Assembly (NCBI GenBank): GCA_937995535.1
Contig: CALKJU010000029.1
Location: forward strand, 1 to 64,000
DNA from: an uncultured Alphaproteobacteria bacterium
GTDB taxonomy: Bacteria > Pseudomonadota > Alphaproteobacteria > Geminicoccales > Geminicoccaceae
Length of the DNA stretch: 64,000 bases
Direction: 5' to 3'
Shown here: piece by piece, positions 50,196-58,717 of the stretch
Layout: every line of letters starts with the position of its first letter
How positions within the stretch are numbered: the stretch's first letter is position 1
Notes under the pieces: generated by a model
What the model saw: the letters and a program-made list of their open reading frames with translations, nothing else
Database searches by the model: none
What the model was told of the DNA's origin: nothing
Translations under genes and position numbers: made by a program

Positions 50196-50450
50196 TTATG
50201 GCAGGACGGCGACGTCCCGGACGCTCGCATTGAGGCCGGTGATTCGCTGCCCTGGCTGCACGTCGATCCCGATCAGGCGGCCGGACACGCCGACCTGGAC
50301 CTCCCGAACCACCCGCGCCCGGTCGGCGTCGGTGATGGTGAGCGTGCGATCGCCGCTGAGCGCGGCCAGCGTGGTGGCGTCGGCCGTGCCGGCGAGGCCC
50401 GCCGTCGCGGCGAGCAGCACCGCCGCCCACCACTTGCGTGGAAGCTTCAT
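50196..50450 (-). CDS. Exported fragment resembling the start of a DUF4394 protein
   Basis: An 84-residue protein with a signal peptide (KLPRKWWAAVLLAATAGLAGTADA) and TLAALSGDRTLTITDADRARVVREVQVGVSGRLIGIDVQPGQRITGL, the N-terminal repeat of DUF4394 proteins, divided by conserved Gly and Asp. Full family members are several times longer and form a propeller of such repeats, so this is either a stump or a single-repeat relative. Start at 50450 from the signal peptide. Function unknown. Confidence 0.55.
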   Translation of the reverse strand: MKLPRKWWAAVLLAATAGLAGTADATTLAALSGDRTLTITDADRARVVREVQVGVSGRLIGIDVQPGQRITGLNASVRDVAVLP

Positions 50451-50685
50451 GAGAGGCTCTCCTCGTTCTATGACTGCGAAGCTCCTGTGCGCTCCGCAAC
50501 GAACTTTCGTTCGAGGACGACCCGGCCGATGCCGCGTGCCGGCTCGCACCTGCTCACGTCGGCGTGAGCGCCGTTCTTGCGCTCGCGGAACCAGATCGCC
50601 GGCGTCGGCCGCCGGTACCTGGGCTTGCTGTAGGCGCGTGCCCGCCCTAAGTGCCCGGCGCAGCCACCCGAAGGGGGGTCGTCAC

Positions 50686-51129
50686 GTGGCGCTGTTCCTC
50701 TTCGGGACGCTGATGGACCTCGACGTCATGGCGCGCGTCCTCGACCGCGCGTTCCATGCCGAGGAGCTCGTACCGGCGCGGCTCGATGGCTGGCGTCGGG
50801 TGCGGGCGCTGAACGCGACCTATCCGCTGCTGCTGCCGGACCCCGAGACCGCCGTCGATGGCGTGCTGTTCGCCCGGCCGTCGCCGCGCGACCTCGTGCG
50901 CATCCGCCACTTCGAGAGCGAGGAGTACGAGCCGCGCGCGGTCACCGTGCGCATGCAGGACGGGCGGGCGGTTGCCGCCGCGGTGTTCCTGGCCCTCGAC
51001 GGTGTGTTCGCCACCGACGGCGAGCCCTGGTGCCTCGACGCCTGGCGGCGCCATGACAAGGCCGAGTTCCTCATCCGCTGCGACGTCTGGATGGCCGACT
51101 GCCCGGACCTCGTCGCGCTCGGCGGGTGA
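50686..51129 (+). CDS. Gamma-glutamylcyclotransferase-like (AIG2 family) protein
   Basis: A 147-residue protein beginning with GTG at 50686 after AAGGGGGG. The N-terminal LFLFGTLMDLDVM is the glycine-rich signature strand of the AIG2/GGCT fold, with a likely catalytic Glu in the FESEEYEPRAV region. Family members cyclise gamma-glutamyl amino acids or remove gamma-glutamyl groups; the substrate is not assigned. A single gene between divergent and convergent neighbours, 11 bases from the CoA-transferase stop. Confidence 0.8.
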   Translation: MALFLFGTLMDLDVMARVLDRAFHAEELVPARLDGWRRVRALNATYPLLLPDPETAVDGVLFARPSPRDLVRIRHFESEEYEPRAVTVRMQDGRAVAAAVFLALDGVFATDGEPWCLDAWRRHDKAEFLIRCDVWMADCPDLVALGG

Positions 51130-51140
51130 TCCCTCGCCGG

Positions 51141-52685
51141 TCAGCCTACGGCGAAGTGGCGGGCCGCCATCGGCGCGGGGCGCTGCTGCATGATCGGCCG
51201 AAAGTCCATCCGCGCCAGCACATCGCGTTCGAGGTCGACACCCGGCGCCAACTCGCGCAGCTCGACCCCATCCGGGCCCAGCGCCAGGACCGCGCGCTCG
51301 GTGACGTAGAGCACCTCCTGGCCGCGGGCACGGGCAACGGCACCACTGAAGGTGATCTCGTCGACGCGCGCGCGCAGCTTGCAGACTTGGCCCGGCGCCA
51401 CGATGCGCAGCCCCTGACCGGTGGCCGCGCAGACCAGACCCTTGGCCTCGAAGGCGCCGCAGAACACCACCTTGCGTGCGTTCTGGGCGATGTCGACGAA
51501 CCCGCCGGGCCCGACGACCCGGCCGCCGAGGCGCGAGACGTTGACGTTCCCGGCGGCGTCCATCTCGGCCATGCCGAGGCAGGCGACGTCGATGCCGCCG
51601 CCCGAATAGAAGTCGAACTGGTCGAGCGAGCTGACCATGGCGTCGGGATGGCGCGCGGCGCCGAACAGATCCCCGTCGAGGAGCTGGCCGTTGTGCATCC
51701 CCTGCTCGACGCTGAGCCAGATCGAGCCCAGCAGGCCGCGCTCGCGCAGGATCGCCGGCACCCCGCCGGGGATGCCGAAGCCGAGATTGACCGAAGCCCC
51801 GGCATAGAGCTCGTCCGCGGCGCGTGAGGCGATGATCCGGCGCAGCCCACTGGGGCCCGCCTCTGTAGGCGCCTCGGGCCGCTCGCCCGTCACCTCGCCA
51901 GCGAGCGCAAGGTCGTAGCCGGGCCCGAGATGGGTCTGGGGTTGGTCGGGTGCCAGCAGGATCGCGTCGACGAGGATCCCGGGAATGGTCACCGCCCGGG
52001 CGCGCAGGCTGCCGCGTGGCACGCGCCGCTGCGCCTGGGCGATCACCATCCCGCCGCTGTTGTGCGCGGCCAGCGCCACGCCGCGCACGTCGATATCCGC
52101 GGCCTCGCGCTGCGAGCTGACATTGCCCGCCTCGTCGGCGTCGCTGCCGCGGACGATCCCGACGTCGACGGGAAAGGGCCGGTAGCGCAGCCGCTCCTCG
52201 TCGTCGATCGTCACCAGCTCGGTGAGCGGCCCGGCGCGTCGGGCGCGCTCGTTGGCCGCCCCGCCGCCCAGCCGTGGATCGGCGAAGGTGCCCAAGCCCA
52301 CATGAGTGATCAGGCCGGGCCGACGCGAGCCGATCTCGCGCATCAGCAGCATGATGGCGCCGGCCGGCAGGGTATAGGCCTCGATCAGTTCGTCGCGTGC
52401 CATGTCCTGCATCTTGGGCGACCAGGTCCAGTGGCCGCCAATGACGCGCGCGATCAGGCCCTCGTGCGCGAGCCGGTTCATGCCGCGCTGGCCGCGCGCG
52501 CCGATGCCGAGCGCGTGGACGACCGTCAGACCGCGCGGATGGCCGGTCGCGAGGAACCGTGCCTCGAGCGCGGCGAGGACCGCGTCCGGCTCGGCGAGGC
52601 CGCCGCCCGAGCCGGCGACGGCGACGGTCACGCCGTCGCGGACCAGCGCTGCGCAGTCCTCGGCGGAGCGGAAGATCGCGCGCAT
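51141..52685 (-). CDS. Acyl-CoA:carboxylate CoA-transferase (family I, fused subunits)
   Basis: A 514-residue family I CoA-transferase with both halves in one chain, as in propionate CoA-transferase. The first half has VTVAVAGSGGGL and the GxGxxG-like region; the second has Glu327 in LSVEQGMHNG, the expected catalytic residue that forms the glutamyl-CoA intermediate. It moves CoA between short acids. No neighbouring gene reveals the acid. The start at 52685 follows no strong ribosome site but matches the expected N-terminus. Confidence 0.87.
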   Translation of the reverse strand: MRAIFRSAEDCAALVRDGVTVAVAGSGGGLAEPDAVLAALEARFLATGHPRGLTVVHALGIGARGQRGMNRLAHEGLIARVIGGHWTWSPKMQDMARDELIEAYTLPAGAIMLLMREIGSRRPGLITHVGLGTFADPRLGGGAANERARRAGPLTELVTIDDEERLRYRPFPVDVGIVRGSDADEAGNVSSQREAADIDVRGVALAAHNSGGMVIAQAQRRVPRGSLRARAVTIPGILVDAILLAPDQPQTHLGPGYDLALAGEVTGERPEAPTEAGPSGLRRIIASRAADELYAGASVNLGFGIPGGVPAILRERGLLGSIWLSVEQGMHNGQLLDGDLFGAARHPDAMVSSLDQFDFYSGGGIDVACLGMAEMDAAGNVNVSRLGGRVVGPGGFVDIAQNARKVVFCGAFEAKGLVCAATGQGLRIVAPGQVCKLRARVDEITFSGAVARARGQEVLYVTERAVLALGPDGVELRELAPGVDLERDVLARMDFRPIMQQRPAPMAARHFAVG

Positions 52686-52914
52686 GGTGCTGAACGGTGC
52701 CTCCCGACGGCCCAGTGGACGGTCGACTGTGACGGCCGATCACGGACGTCTTGCCTTAGACGCCGCGCCGCGCGCCGCCAAGTGGCGGCCGGGCCCTGCC
52801 GGCTTCGGCCCCTTGCTCGCGGAACGGATCGCAGGCATGGACTGGCGGGTTCTTCCTCTCATGGGGCCGTGCCACCCCTGTCTCCGGCGCCGCCCGATCC
52901 GGAGTATCCCCGCT

Positions 52915-53475
52915 ATGCCCGCGTTGACCCGCAGCAGGCTCCTGCTCGCGCCACTTGCGTTGCTGGCGACGCTGCTGCTCGCTGGACCGGCCGTGCAGGC
53001 CGAAGACGCCGCCGCGCTGTCGCGCGACGCGCGGGTCGCGCTCGATCGGCTGATCGCCGACAACCCCGCCGCGCGCGAGCTCGCCAAGACGGCCCACGGC
53101 ATTCTCGTTTTCCCCGACGTGCTCAAGGCCGGGTTCCTGTTCGGCGGGGAGTATGGCGCGGGCGTGCTGTTCAGGGGCGACAAGGTGCACGGCTACTATC
53201 GCACCGTCGCCGCCTCCTACGGCCTGCAGATCGGCGCGCAGAGCTTCGGCTACGCGCTCTACTTCATGGACGAGAAGGCGCTCGACTATCTCGACCGCAG
53301 CGACGGCTGGGAGGTCGGCGTGGGGCCCAGCGTGGTCCTGCTCGACAAGGGCGCCGCGCAGACCCTCTCCACCACCACGGCCAAGGACGACATCTACGCC
53401 TTCACCTTCGACCAGCAGGGGTTGATGGCCGGGATCGGCATCGAGGGCTCGAAGATCACCCGGTTCCAACCCTAG
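52915..53475 (+). CDS. Ysc84/SYLF-domain exported protein
   Basis: A 186-residue protein with a signal peptide (about 30 residues) and a Ysc84 (SYLF) domain: AHGILVFPDVLKAGFLFGGEYGAGVLF and VGVGPSVVLLDKGAAQTL, ending IGIEGSKITRFQP. In eukaryotes the domain binds phospholipid; bacterial exported forms are of unknown role. The start at 52915 follows GGAG. The 229 bases before it, up to the divergent CoA-transferase, show no clear motif. Confidence 0.85.
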   Translation: MPALTRSRLLLAPLALLATLLLAGPAVQAEDAAALSRDARVALDRLIADNPAARELAKTAHGILVFPDVLKAGFLFGGEYGAGVLFRGDKVHGYYRTVAASYGLQIGAQSFGYALYFMDEKALDYLDRSDGWEVGVGPSVVLLDKGAAQTLSTTTAKDDIYAFTFDQQGLMAGIGIEGSKITRFQP

Positions 53476-53548
53476 GCGCGCGGTGGCTCGTAGAGGTCAC
53501 GGACGGAACGCCATGCTCGCCGGCCCTCCGGACTGTCCGTAAGCCGCT

Positions 53549-53567
53549 CGCCAGGACCAGCCTGGCG
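53549..53567. terminator. Short stem-loop between convergent genes
   Basis: CGCCAGG (53549-53555) pairs with CCTGGCG (53561-53567) around ACCAG, then TTGG. It lies between the Ysc84 gene (ends 53475) and the PhyH gene (ends 53583, leftward). A weak terminator is possible. Confidence 0.4.
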
Positions 53568-53582
53568 TTGGCCCGCTGTGGC

Positions 53583-54470
53583 TCAGGCGGCCCGCGCCGC
53601 GCCGAAATAGCTTTTCTTCAACCCGCGCTGGTTCTCGTAGATCGAGCCGGCGTGCTTGGCCTCGGGCAGGGGCAGGCGGACCGGCACGGCGGTTACGCGG
53701 GGCACCACCGGGTCGTTCTCGCCGGTGAGCAACAGCGCCTGCCATTCCTCCCAGCTCTTCGGCTGCTGGGCGGCGACGAGGGGCCAAGCGTCGGCGGCGC
53801 GGTATTGGAAGAGCAGCAGCCGGCGCATCCGGCTCGAGGTGTTGACGGCGGAGCCATGAGTCGTGCGCGCGTGATGGATCGAGATGCTGCCGGCAGGACC
53901 GATGCAGGGCCGGGCCGTGTCGAGGGCGAGGCCAGGCGTGTCGGGGTCGATCGCCCCGCAGAAATAACCATCGGCATGATGGTCGTAGACCGGCCCGCGG
54001 TGGCTGCCCGGCACGCACAGCAGCGGACCGTTCTCGATCGCGCAGTCGTCCATCATCACGCCGACCGCGGCGAGGTCGTCGTTGGTGTGCGGGTAGAACG
54101 CCCAGTCCTGGTGCCACTCGACCGCGGCGCCGTAGCCGGCGGCCTTCATGTTGAGCTTCGAGGTGTCGAAGCGTATCGCCGGATGCACGAGTTGCTGAAG
54201 GATCGCGAGGATCCGCGGGTGGCGCATCACGCCGGCATAGACCGGATCCCAGGCGTGCGGCGTCTTGATCCGCCGGACCCGCGGCTCGGCCGGCGAATGG
54301 GTCGGCTCGAGATCGTAGAGGTCGTTGTGGCTCGCGACATTGCGGGCGCCCTCGACCAGCCGGTCGGTCGTGTCGCGCAATGCCTTGGTCTCTGCGGGCG
54401 ACAGGACACCCTCGATGACGACGAAGCCGTCCTGCCGATAAGCATCGATCGTCGCTTGGCTCAGCTGCAT
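53583..54470 (-). CDS. PhyH-family Fe(II)/2-oxoglutarate dioxygenase of the LacI/TRAP island
   Basis: A 295-residue PhyH protein. The iron ligands are His120-x-Asp122 (EWHQDWAF) and His205 (THGSAVN), with downstream Arg for 2-oxoglutarate. The start at 54470 (MQLSQAT) gives the family N-terminus. It is divergent from a LacI regulator, and the LacI-type palindrome at 54523 lies 53 bases upstream of it, so co-regulation with the TRAP transporter is expected. The substrate is unknown; transported organic acids or amides are plausible. It is a distant relative of the PhyH gene at 15839, not a recent copy. Confidence 0.88.
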   Translation of the reverse strand: MQLSQATIDAYRQDGFVVIEGVLSPAETKALRDTTDRLVEGARNVASHNDLYDLEPTHSPAEPRVRRIKTPHAWDPVYAGVMRHPRILAILQQLVHPAIRFDTSKLNMKAAGYGAAVEWHQDWAFYPHTNDDLAAVGVMMDDCAIENGPLLCVPGSHRGPVYDHHADGYFCGAIDPDTPGLALDTARPCIGPAGSISIHHARTTHGSAVNTSSRMRRLLLFQYRAADAWPLVAAQQPKSWEEWQALLLTGENDPVVPRVTAVPVRLPLPEAKHAGSIYENQRGLKKSYFGAARAA

Positions 54471-54516
54471 CCTATCGCCGCTCCCCTCGGGCGTGACCTG
54501 CGTGGAAGGTGGCGGC

Positions 54517-55677
54517 ATGCCATGGAAACGTCAACACGCGTCGAGCCCGGTCGCCGACGCAGAGCGGATCACTCGCGTGCGTGAGCCTGATGGTAACGTT
54601 ACCAGCATCACCCGTCGCTCGACCCCGGCGCGGCGCGCGACGATCCGTGACGTCGCCCGTGCCGCCGCCGTCTCGACCGTCACCGTCTCGCGCGTCGTCA
54701 ACGTCCCGGAACGGGTCCAGCGCGAGACCCGCGAGCGCGTCGCCCGAGCCATGGCCGAGCTCGGCTATGTGCCGAACGCCGCGGCGCGCTCGATGCGCAC
54801 GCGGGCGACCCGCAGCGTCGGTTGCCTGGTCCCCGATCTCGTCAACCATTCCAACGCTGCGATCGCCCAGGCCGCCGAGCGGCATCTCGCGGCGGCGGGC
54901 TACTCGCTGCTGCTCGCCAACAGCGACTACGACAGCGCGGCCGAGATCCGCGCCATCGAAGCGCTGGTCGCGCAGGGCGTCGATGCGTTGCTGCTCTACG
55001 TGTCCGACGAGAACGACCCGGGCCTGCAGCGGGCCGTGGCCCGCCTCGACGTGCCGCATCTGGTCCTCGACCGGCGCCTGCCGGGCGAGGCGGACCGGCT
55101 CCTCTCCGACCACGCCACGGCGATGCACGAGGTCGTGCGCTACCTGGTCGGTCTCGGCCATCGCCGGATCGCGCTGCTCGTCTCGGCCCTGCGCATCCGC
55201 CCGGTCGACGAGCGCGTCGCCGCCTTCCTCGAGGCCGCGGCGGGGTTGGGGATCGCCCGCGCGGAGCTCGCCGTGCTCCGGGTCCCGCCGGACGACGCCG
55301 AGCGCCTGCGGGCGGCGCAGGAGCTTCTCGCGGCAACCCGCCGTCCGACCGCGGTGCTGGCCGACGGCGGCCGCCAGGTGCGAGGCGTGCTCGCCGCAGC
55401 GCGCCTGCAGCGTCTCATGATCCCCGAGGAGCTGTCACTGGTCGGCCTCGACGCCGGCGACATCGCCACGGTCACGACTCCGGCGCTGACCACGGTCGAG
55501 CGCGACTACGCGGAGATCGGCCGGCTCGCCGCCACCCTGCTGCTCGGACGTCTCGCCTCGCCGGGCCTGCCGCCGCGGCGTCTGGTCCTCGGCAGCCAGG
55601 TCGTCCTGCGCGGCTCCTGTGCGCCGCCGGCCGGGCGGCCCGCCGACCTGTTGCCCGGCGCGGCGCGGGGCGATTGA
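54517..55677 (+). CDS. LacI-family regulator of the TRAP/PhyH island
   Basis: A repressor of roughly 360-390 residues: HTH (TIRDVARAAAVSTVTVS), hinge (YVPNAAARSM) and a PBP-like domain (RSVGCLVPDLVNHSN to SLVGLDAGDIATVTTPALTTVERDY). The start is uncertain: GTG 54493, ATG 54517 and GTG 54577 are all in frame, and no start occurs between 54577 and the HTH. One operator-like palindrome (54523-54536) follows the ATG and another (54591-54604) lies inside the coding region in every model, which points to autoregulation close to the start. With start at 54577 the first site is upstream of the gene. Confidence 0.9.
   Translation: MPWKRQHASSPVADAERITRVREPDGNVTSITRRSTPARRATIRDVARAAAVSTVTVSRVVNVPERVQRETRERVARAMAELGYVPNAAARSMRTRATRSVGCLVPDLVNHSNAAIAQAAERHLAAAGYSLLLANSDYDSAAEIRAIEALVAQGVDALLLYVSDENDPGLQRAVARLDVPHLVLDRRLPGEADRLLSDHATAMHEVVRYLVGLGHRRIALLVSALRIRPVDERVAAFLEAAAGLGIARAELAVLRVPPDDAERLRAAQELLAATRRPTAVLADGGRQVRGVLAAARLQRLMIPEELSLVGLDAGDIATVTTPALTTVERDYAEIGRLAATLLLGRLASPGLPPRRLVLGSQVVLRGSCAPPAGRPADLLPGAARGD
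54523..54536. promoter_or_regulatory. LacI-type operator, site 1
   Basis: TGGAAACGTCAACA, CG-centred, between the divergent PhyH gene and the LacI coding region. It aligns with sites 2 and 3 as TGRWAACGTYAMCA. Confidence 0.7.
54591..54604. promoter_or_regulatory. LacI-type operator, site 2 (perfect palindrome)
   Basis: TGGTAACGTTACCA is a perfect 14-bp CG-centred palindrome within the first codons of the LacI gene, before the HTH. It aligns with the other two sites. Confidence 0.75.
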
Positions 55678-55691
55678 TGTTGACGTTTTCA
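55678..55691. promoter_or_regulatory. LacI-type operator, site 3, before the TRAP genes
   Basis: TGTTGACGTTTTCA (reverse complement TGAAAACGTCAACA, differing from site 1 at one base) begins right after the LacI stop and lies 64 bases upstream of the binding-protein ATG at 55756, a normal repressor position. Confidence 0.72.
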
Positions 55692-55755
55692 GCGCGCCCG
55701 TGCCAAGCGATGAGCGTTGCCGGCGACAAGCAGATCGACAGGGAGAAAGCGCACC

Positions 55756-56799
55756 ATGAGAACTTGGCTGTCCGGGCTGGTGGTCGGCGCGAGCAGCGCC
55801 GTGCTGGCCCTCGGCTGCGGCCCTGCCGCGGCGCAGGAGAGCTGGCGCGTCCAGACCTCGATGACCGCCGGCGAGAGCTATTACCAGAACATCGAGCAGC
55901 ACTGGCTGCCGAAGCTCGCGACGATGACCGGCGGTCGGCTGACCATCGAGCTGACACCGGTCGGCTCGGTCGTCCCGCACAATGAGACGATGGACGCCGT
56001 GGCGCTGGGCGTGCTGCAGGGCGACCTGACCGCGACGGTGTACTTCACGGGTCGTAGCAAGGCTTTCTCGATCATGGGCGATCTCATCGCCGGCTATGAC
56101 CGGCCGGAGCAGATCGCGGCGTTCTGCTACCACGGTGGCAGCCGCGAGCTGTTGCAGGAGATCTTCGACGAGTTCACCAACGGCCAGGTCCAGGTGATCG
56201 GGTGCGGTACGCCGGCGCGTGAGGCGTTCGTCTCCCGGGTGCCGATCCGCGGCGTGGCCGATCTGGCCGGCAAGAAGATCCGCTCGCCCGAGGGCCTCGC
56301 CGCCGAGGTGTTCAAGCGGGCGGGCGCGGCGCCGGTCGGGCTGCCGGCGGCCGAGACCTATACCAGCGTCGACAAGGGCGTGGTCGACGCCGCCGACTTC
56401 AGCTCCTACACGATGAACGACAGCCTCGGCTTCCAGCAGATCGCCCGCTACCCGATCTATCCCGGCATCCACTCGATGCCGGTTCTCCAGTTCACGGTCA
56501 ACAAGGCCGCCTACGACGCGCTCGATGAGGATCTCAAGGTGATCCTCGACGTGTGGTACCAGGCCATGATGCACGACCTGCGGCTGCGCAACGACCTCAG
56601 CGACCAGGAGCTCGTCGCGCGCGACCGCGCCGACCCGAACATCGAGGTGATCGACTGGCCGCAGGAGGAGCGCGACAAGTTCCGTGCCATCGCCCGCGGC
56701 GCCTGGGCCGAGTACGTCGCCGGCGACCCGCTCGCCGAGAAGGCGCTCCAGGCGAACATCGCGTTCATGGAGCGCGTGGGCCTGCTGGCCGACGAGTGA
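55756..56799 (+). CDS. dctP: TRAP transporter substrate-binding protein DctP
   Basis: A 347-residue periplasmic protein with a signal peptide (RTWLSGLVVGASSAVLALGCGPAA, cut before QESWRVQTS) and the DctP domain, including the conserved KKIRSPEGLAAEVFKRAGAAPVGLPAAETY stretch whose Arg region binds the ligand carboxylate. The ATG at 55756 follows AGGGAGA. It delivers an organic acid or related ligand to the DctQM membrane complex. First structural gene of the LacI-controlled unit. Confidence 0.93.
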   Translation: MRTWLSGLVVGASSAVLALGCGPAAAQESWRVQTSMTAGESYYQNIEQHWLPKLATMTGGRLTIELTPVGSVVPHNETMDAVALGVLQGDLTATVYFTGRSKAFSIMGDLIAGYDRPEQIAAFCYHGGSRELLQEIFDEFTNGQVQVIGCGTPAREAFVSRVPIRGVADLAGKKIRSPEGLAAEVFKRAGAAPVGLPAAETYTSVDKGVVDAADFSSYTMNDSLGFQQIARYPIYPGIHSMPVLQFTVNKAAYDALDEDLKVILDVWYQAMMHDLRLRNDLSDQELVARDRADPNIEVIDWPQEERDKFRAIARGAWAEYVAGDPLAEKALQANIAFMERVGLLADE

Positions 56800-56881
56800 G
56801 CGCGACGCGCGACCGGCTGCCGCGGCCCCGTCCCGGCAGCCGGTCCCGCCCTTGATCCACGGGCAGGCAGGGGGACGGCGC

Positions 56882-57355
56882 GTGCAGCTCGTCGACCGCT
56901 TCAACATCTGGCTGGGCCGCCAGGTGGCTTGGCTCTACCTCGGGGCCGTCGCCATCACCTTCTACGAGGTCCTGGCCCGCTACATCTTCAACGCGCCGAC
57001 CACCTGGGCGTTCGAGATCACGATCTTCCTGTGCGCCACCGGCTATCTTCTGTCGGGGCCGAGCGTCACCGCGCAGGACCAGCACATCGCCATCACCAGC
57101 ATCGTCGAGATCGTCGGCGCGCGGCTGCGCTGGTGGATGCGGCTCTTCTCGCTGCTCGTTGGGATCCTGGCCATGGCCGGGCTGATCTACGCCAGCTGGC
57201 GCTCGGGTGTGCATGCATTCCTGATCTGGGAGCGTACTGGCGGCGCCTTCAACGCCCCCACGCCCGCCCTGATCAAGCCGATGATCACGCTCGCCGCGGC
57301 CCTCGTCGTGCTCCAGCTCTTCGCCCAGTTGGCCCGGCACCTGCGGCGCTTCTAG
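56882..57355 (+). CDS. dctQ: TRAP transporter small permease DctQ
   Basis: A 157-residue protein with four predicted helices and the DctQ pattern FYEVLARYIFNAPTTWAFEITIFL near residue 28. The GTG start at 56882 follows GGGGGA. It is the small subunit that partners DctM. It lies 82 bases downstream of dctP and 44 bases upstream of dctM. Confidence 0.9.
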   Translation: MQLVDRFNIWLGRQVAWLYLGAVAITFYEVLARYIFNAPTTWAFEITIFLCATGYLLSGPSVTAQDQHIAITSIVEIVGARLRWWMRLFSLLVGILAMAGLIYASWRSGVHAFLIWERTGGAFNAPTPALIKPMITLAAALVVLQLFAQLARHLRRF

Positions 57356-57399
57356 CCCGCCTCGGCAGTCCACCTCCCGCCATCTGACGGATATCGGCC

Positions 57400-58716
57400 T
57401 TGGGCATCGAGACCGCGACCATCCTCATCGTCGTCGTCATGTTGGGCTTCATGTTCCTGGGCGTGCCGCTCGCCTGGACGACCATGATCCTGGCCGTCGG
57501 CTGCACGCTGCTCTGGTTCGGCCCGATGGGCCTGCCGCTGGTCGCGAGCCGCGTTTACGGGTTCGTCAACGAGTACGTCCTGGTTGCGATCCCTCTGTTC
57601 GTGTTCATGGCGTGCGTGCTCGAGCGCTCGGGCGTGGCGCGCGACCTGTTCGACGCGATGCGTCTGTTCGCCGGGCGCCTGCCGGGCGGCGTCGCCGTCC
57701 AGACGACGCTGGTGGCCGTGGTCATGGCGGCCATGACCGGTATCATCGGCGGCGAGATCGTGCTGCTCGGCCTGCTCGCGCTCCCGCAGATGCTGCGGCT
57801 CGGCTACGACCGCAAGCTCGCCATCGGGACGATCTGCGCCGGGGGCTCGCTCGGCACGATGATTCCGCCGTCGGTGGTCCTGATCGTCTACGGGCTCACC
57901 GCCGGCGTGTCGATCGGCGAGCTGTTCCTCGGCGGCGTCTTGCCGGGCCTGATGCTCGCCAGCTTCTACATCACCTACATCATCGTCCGCGCGATCCTCA
58001 ACCCGGCCCTCGCACCGCGCCTGCCCGACGAGCAGCTCGACGTCCCGCTCCGCGACAAGCTCGCGCTCCTCAAGGGTCTGATCCTGCCGATCCTGATCAT
58101 CATCTGGGTGCTCGGGTCGATCTACGGCGGCATCGCCAGCGTCACCGAGGCCGCCGGCGTCGGCGCGGTGGGCGCCCTGCTCGCCGCCGCGGTGCGCGGC
58201 GAGCTGACGATGGCGCTGGTCGTCGAGGCGCTGCAGCGGACCATGACGACGGTCGGCGTGATCATCTGGCTGACGCTCGGTGCCAACGCCTTCATCGGCA
58301 TCTACAACGTCATGGGGGGCACCCGCTATCTCTCGGGCGCGATCGCCGGCCTGCCGCTCGAGCCCTGGCAGATCATCCTCGTGATGATGCTGATCCTGTT
58401 CGTGCTGGGTATGGTGCTCGATTGGATCGGCATCACGCTGCTGACCATGCCGATTTTCGTCCCGGTGGTGGTCAGCCTCGGCTACGACCCGGTCTGGTTC
58501 GGCATCCTGTTCTGCATGAACATGCAGTGCAGCTACCTCACGCCGCCCTTCGGTCCGGCCGCGTTCTACCTGAAATCGGTCGCGCCGCCCGACATCTCTC
58601 TGCAGACCATCTTCGGCGCGCTGCTCCCGTTCATCGCCATGCAGCTGGTCGCGCTGGGCTTTCTGTTGCTCTTTCCGCAGCTCGCCCTGTGGCTGCCGTC
58701 GATCGCGCGGGGCTGA
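57400..58716 (+). CDS. dctM: TRAP transporter large permease DctM
   Basis: A 438-residue membrane protein of about 12 helices with the DctM family features: VPLAWTTMIL early, GSLGTMIPPSVVLIVYGL in the first half and MQCSYLTPPFGPAAFYLKSV near the end. The start is TTG at 57400. It couples sodium entry to uptake of the DctP-bound substrate. Its stop is 1 base from the amidohydrolase gene. Confidence 0.93.
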   Translation: MGIETATILIVVVMLGFMFLGVPLAWTTMILAVGCTLLWFGPMGLPLVASRVYGFVNEYVLVAIPLFVFMACVLERSGVARDLFDAMRLFAGRLPGGVAVQTTLVAVVMAAMTGIIGGEIVLLGLLALPQMLRLGYDRKLAIGTICAGGSLGTMIPPSVVLIVYGLTAGVSIGELFLGGVLPGLMLASFYITYIIVRAILNPALAPRLPDEQLDVPLRDKLALLKGLILPILIIIWVLGSIYGGIASVTEAAGVGAVGALLAAAVRGELTMALVVEALQRTMTTVGVIIWLTLGANAFIGIYNVMGGTRYLSGAIAGLPLEPWQIILVMMLILFVLGMVLDWIGITLLTMPIFVPVVVSLGYDPVWFGILFCMNMQCSYLTPPFGPAAFYLKSVAPPDISLQTIFGALLPFIAMQLVALGFLLLFPQLALWLPSIARG

Positions 58717-58717
58717 C

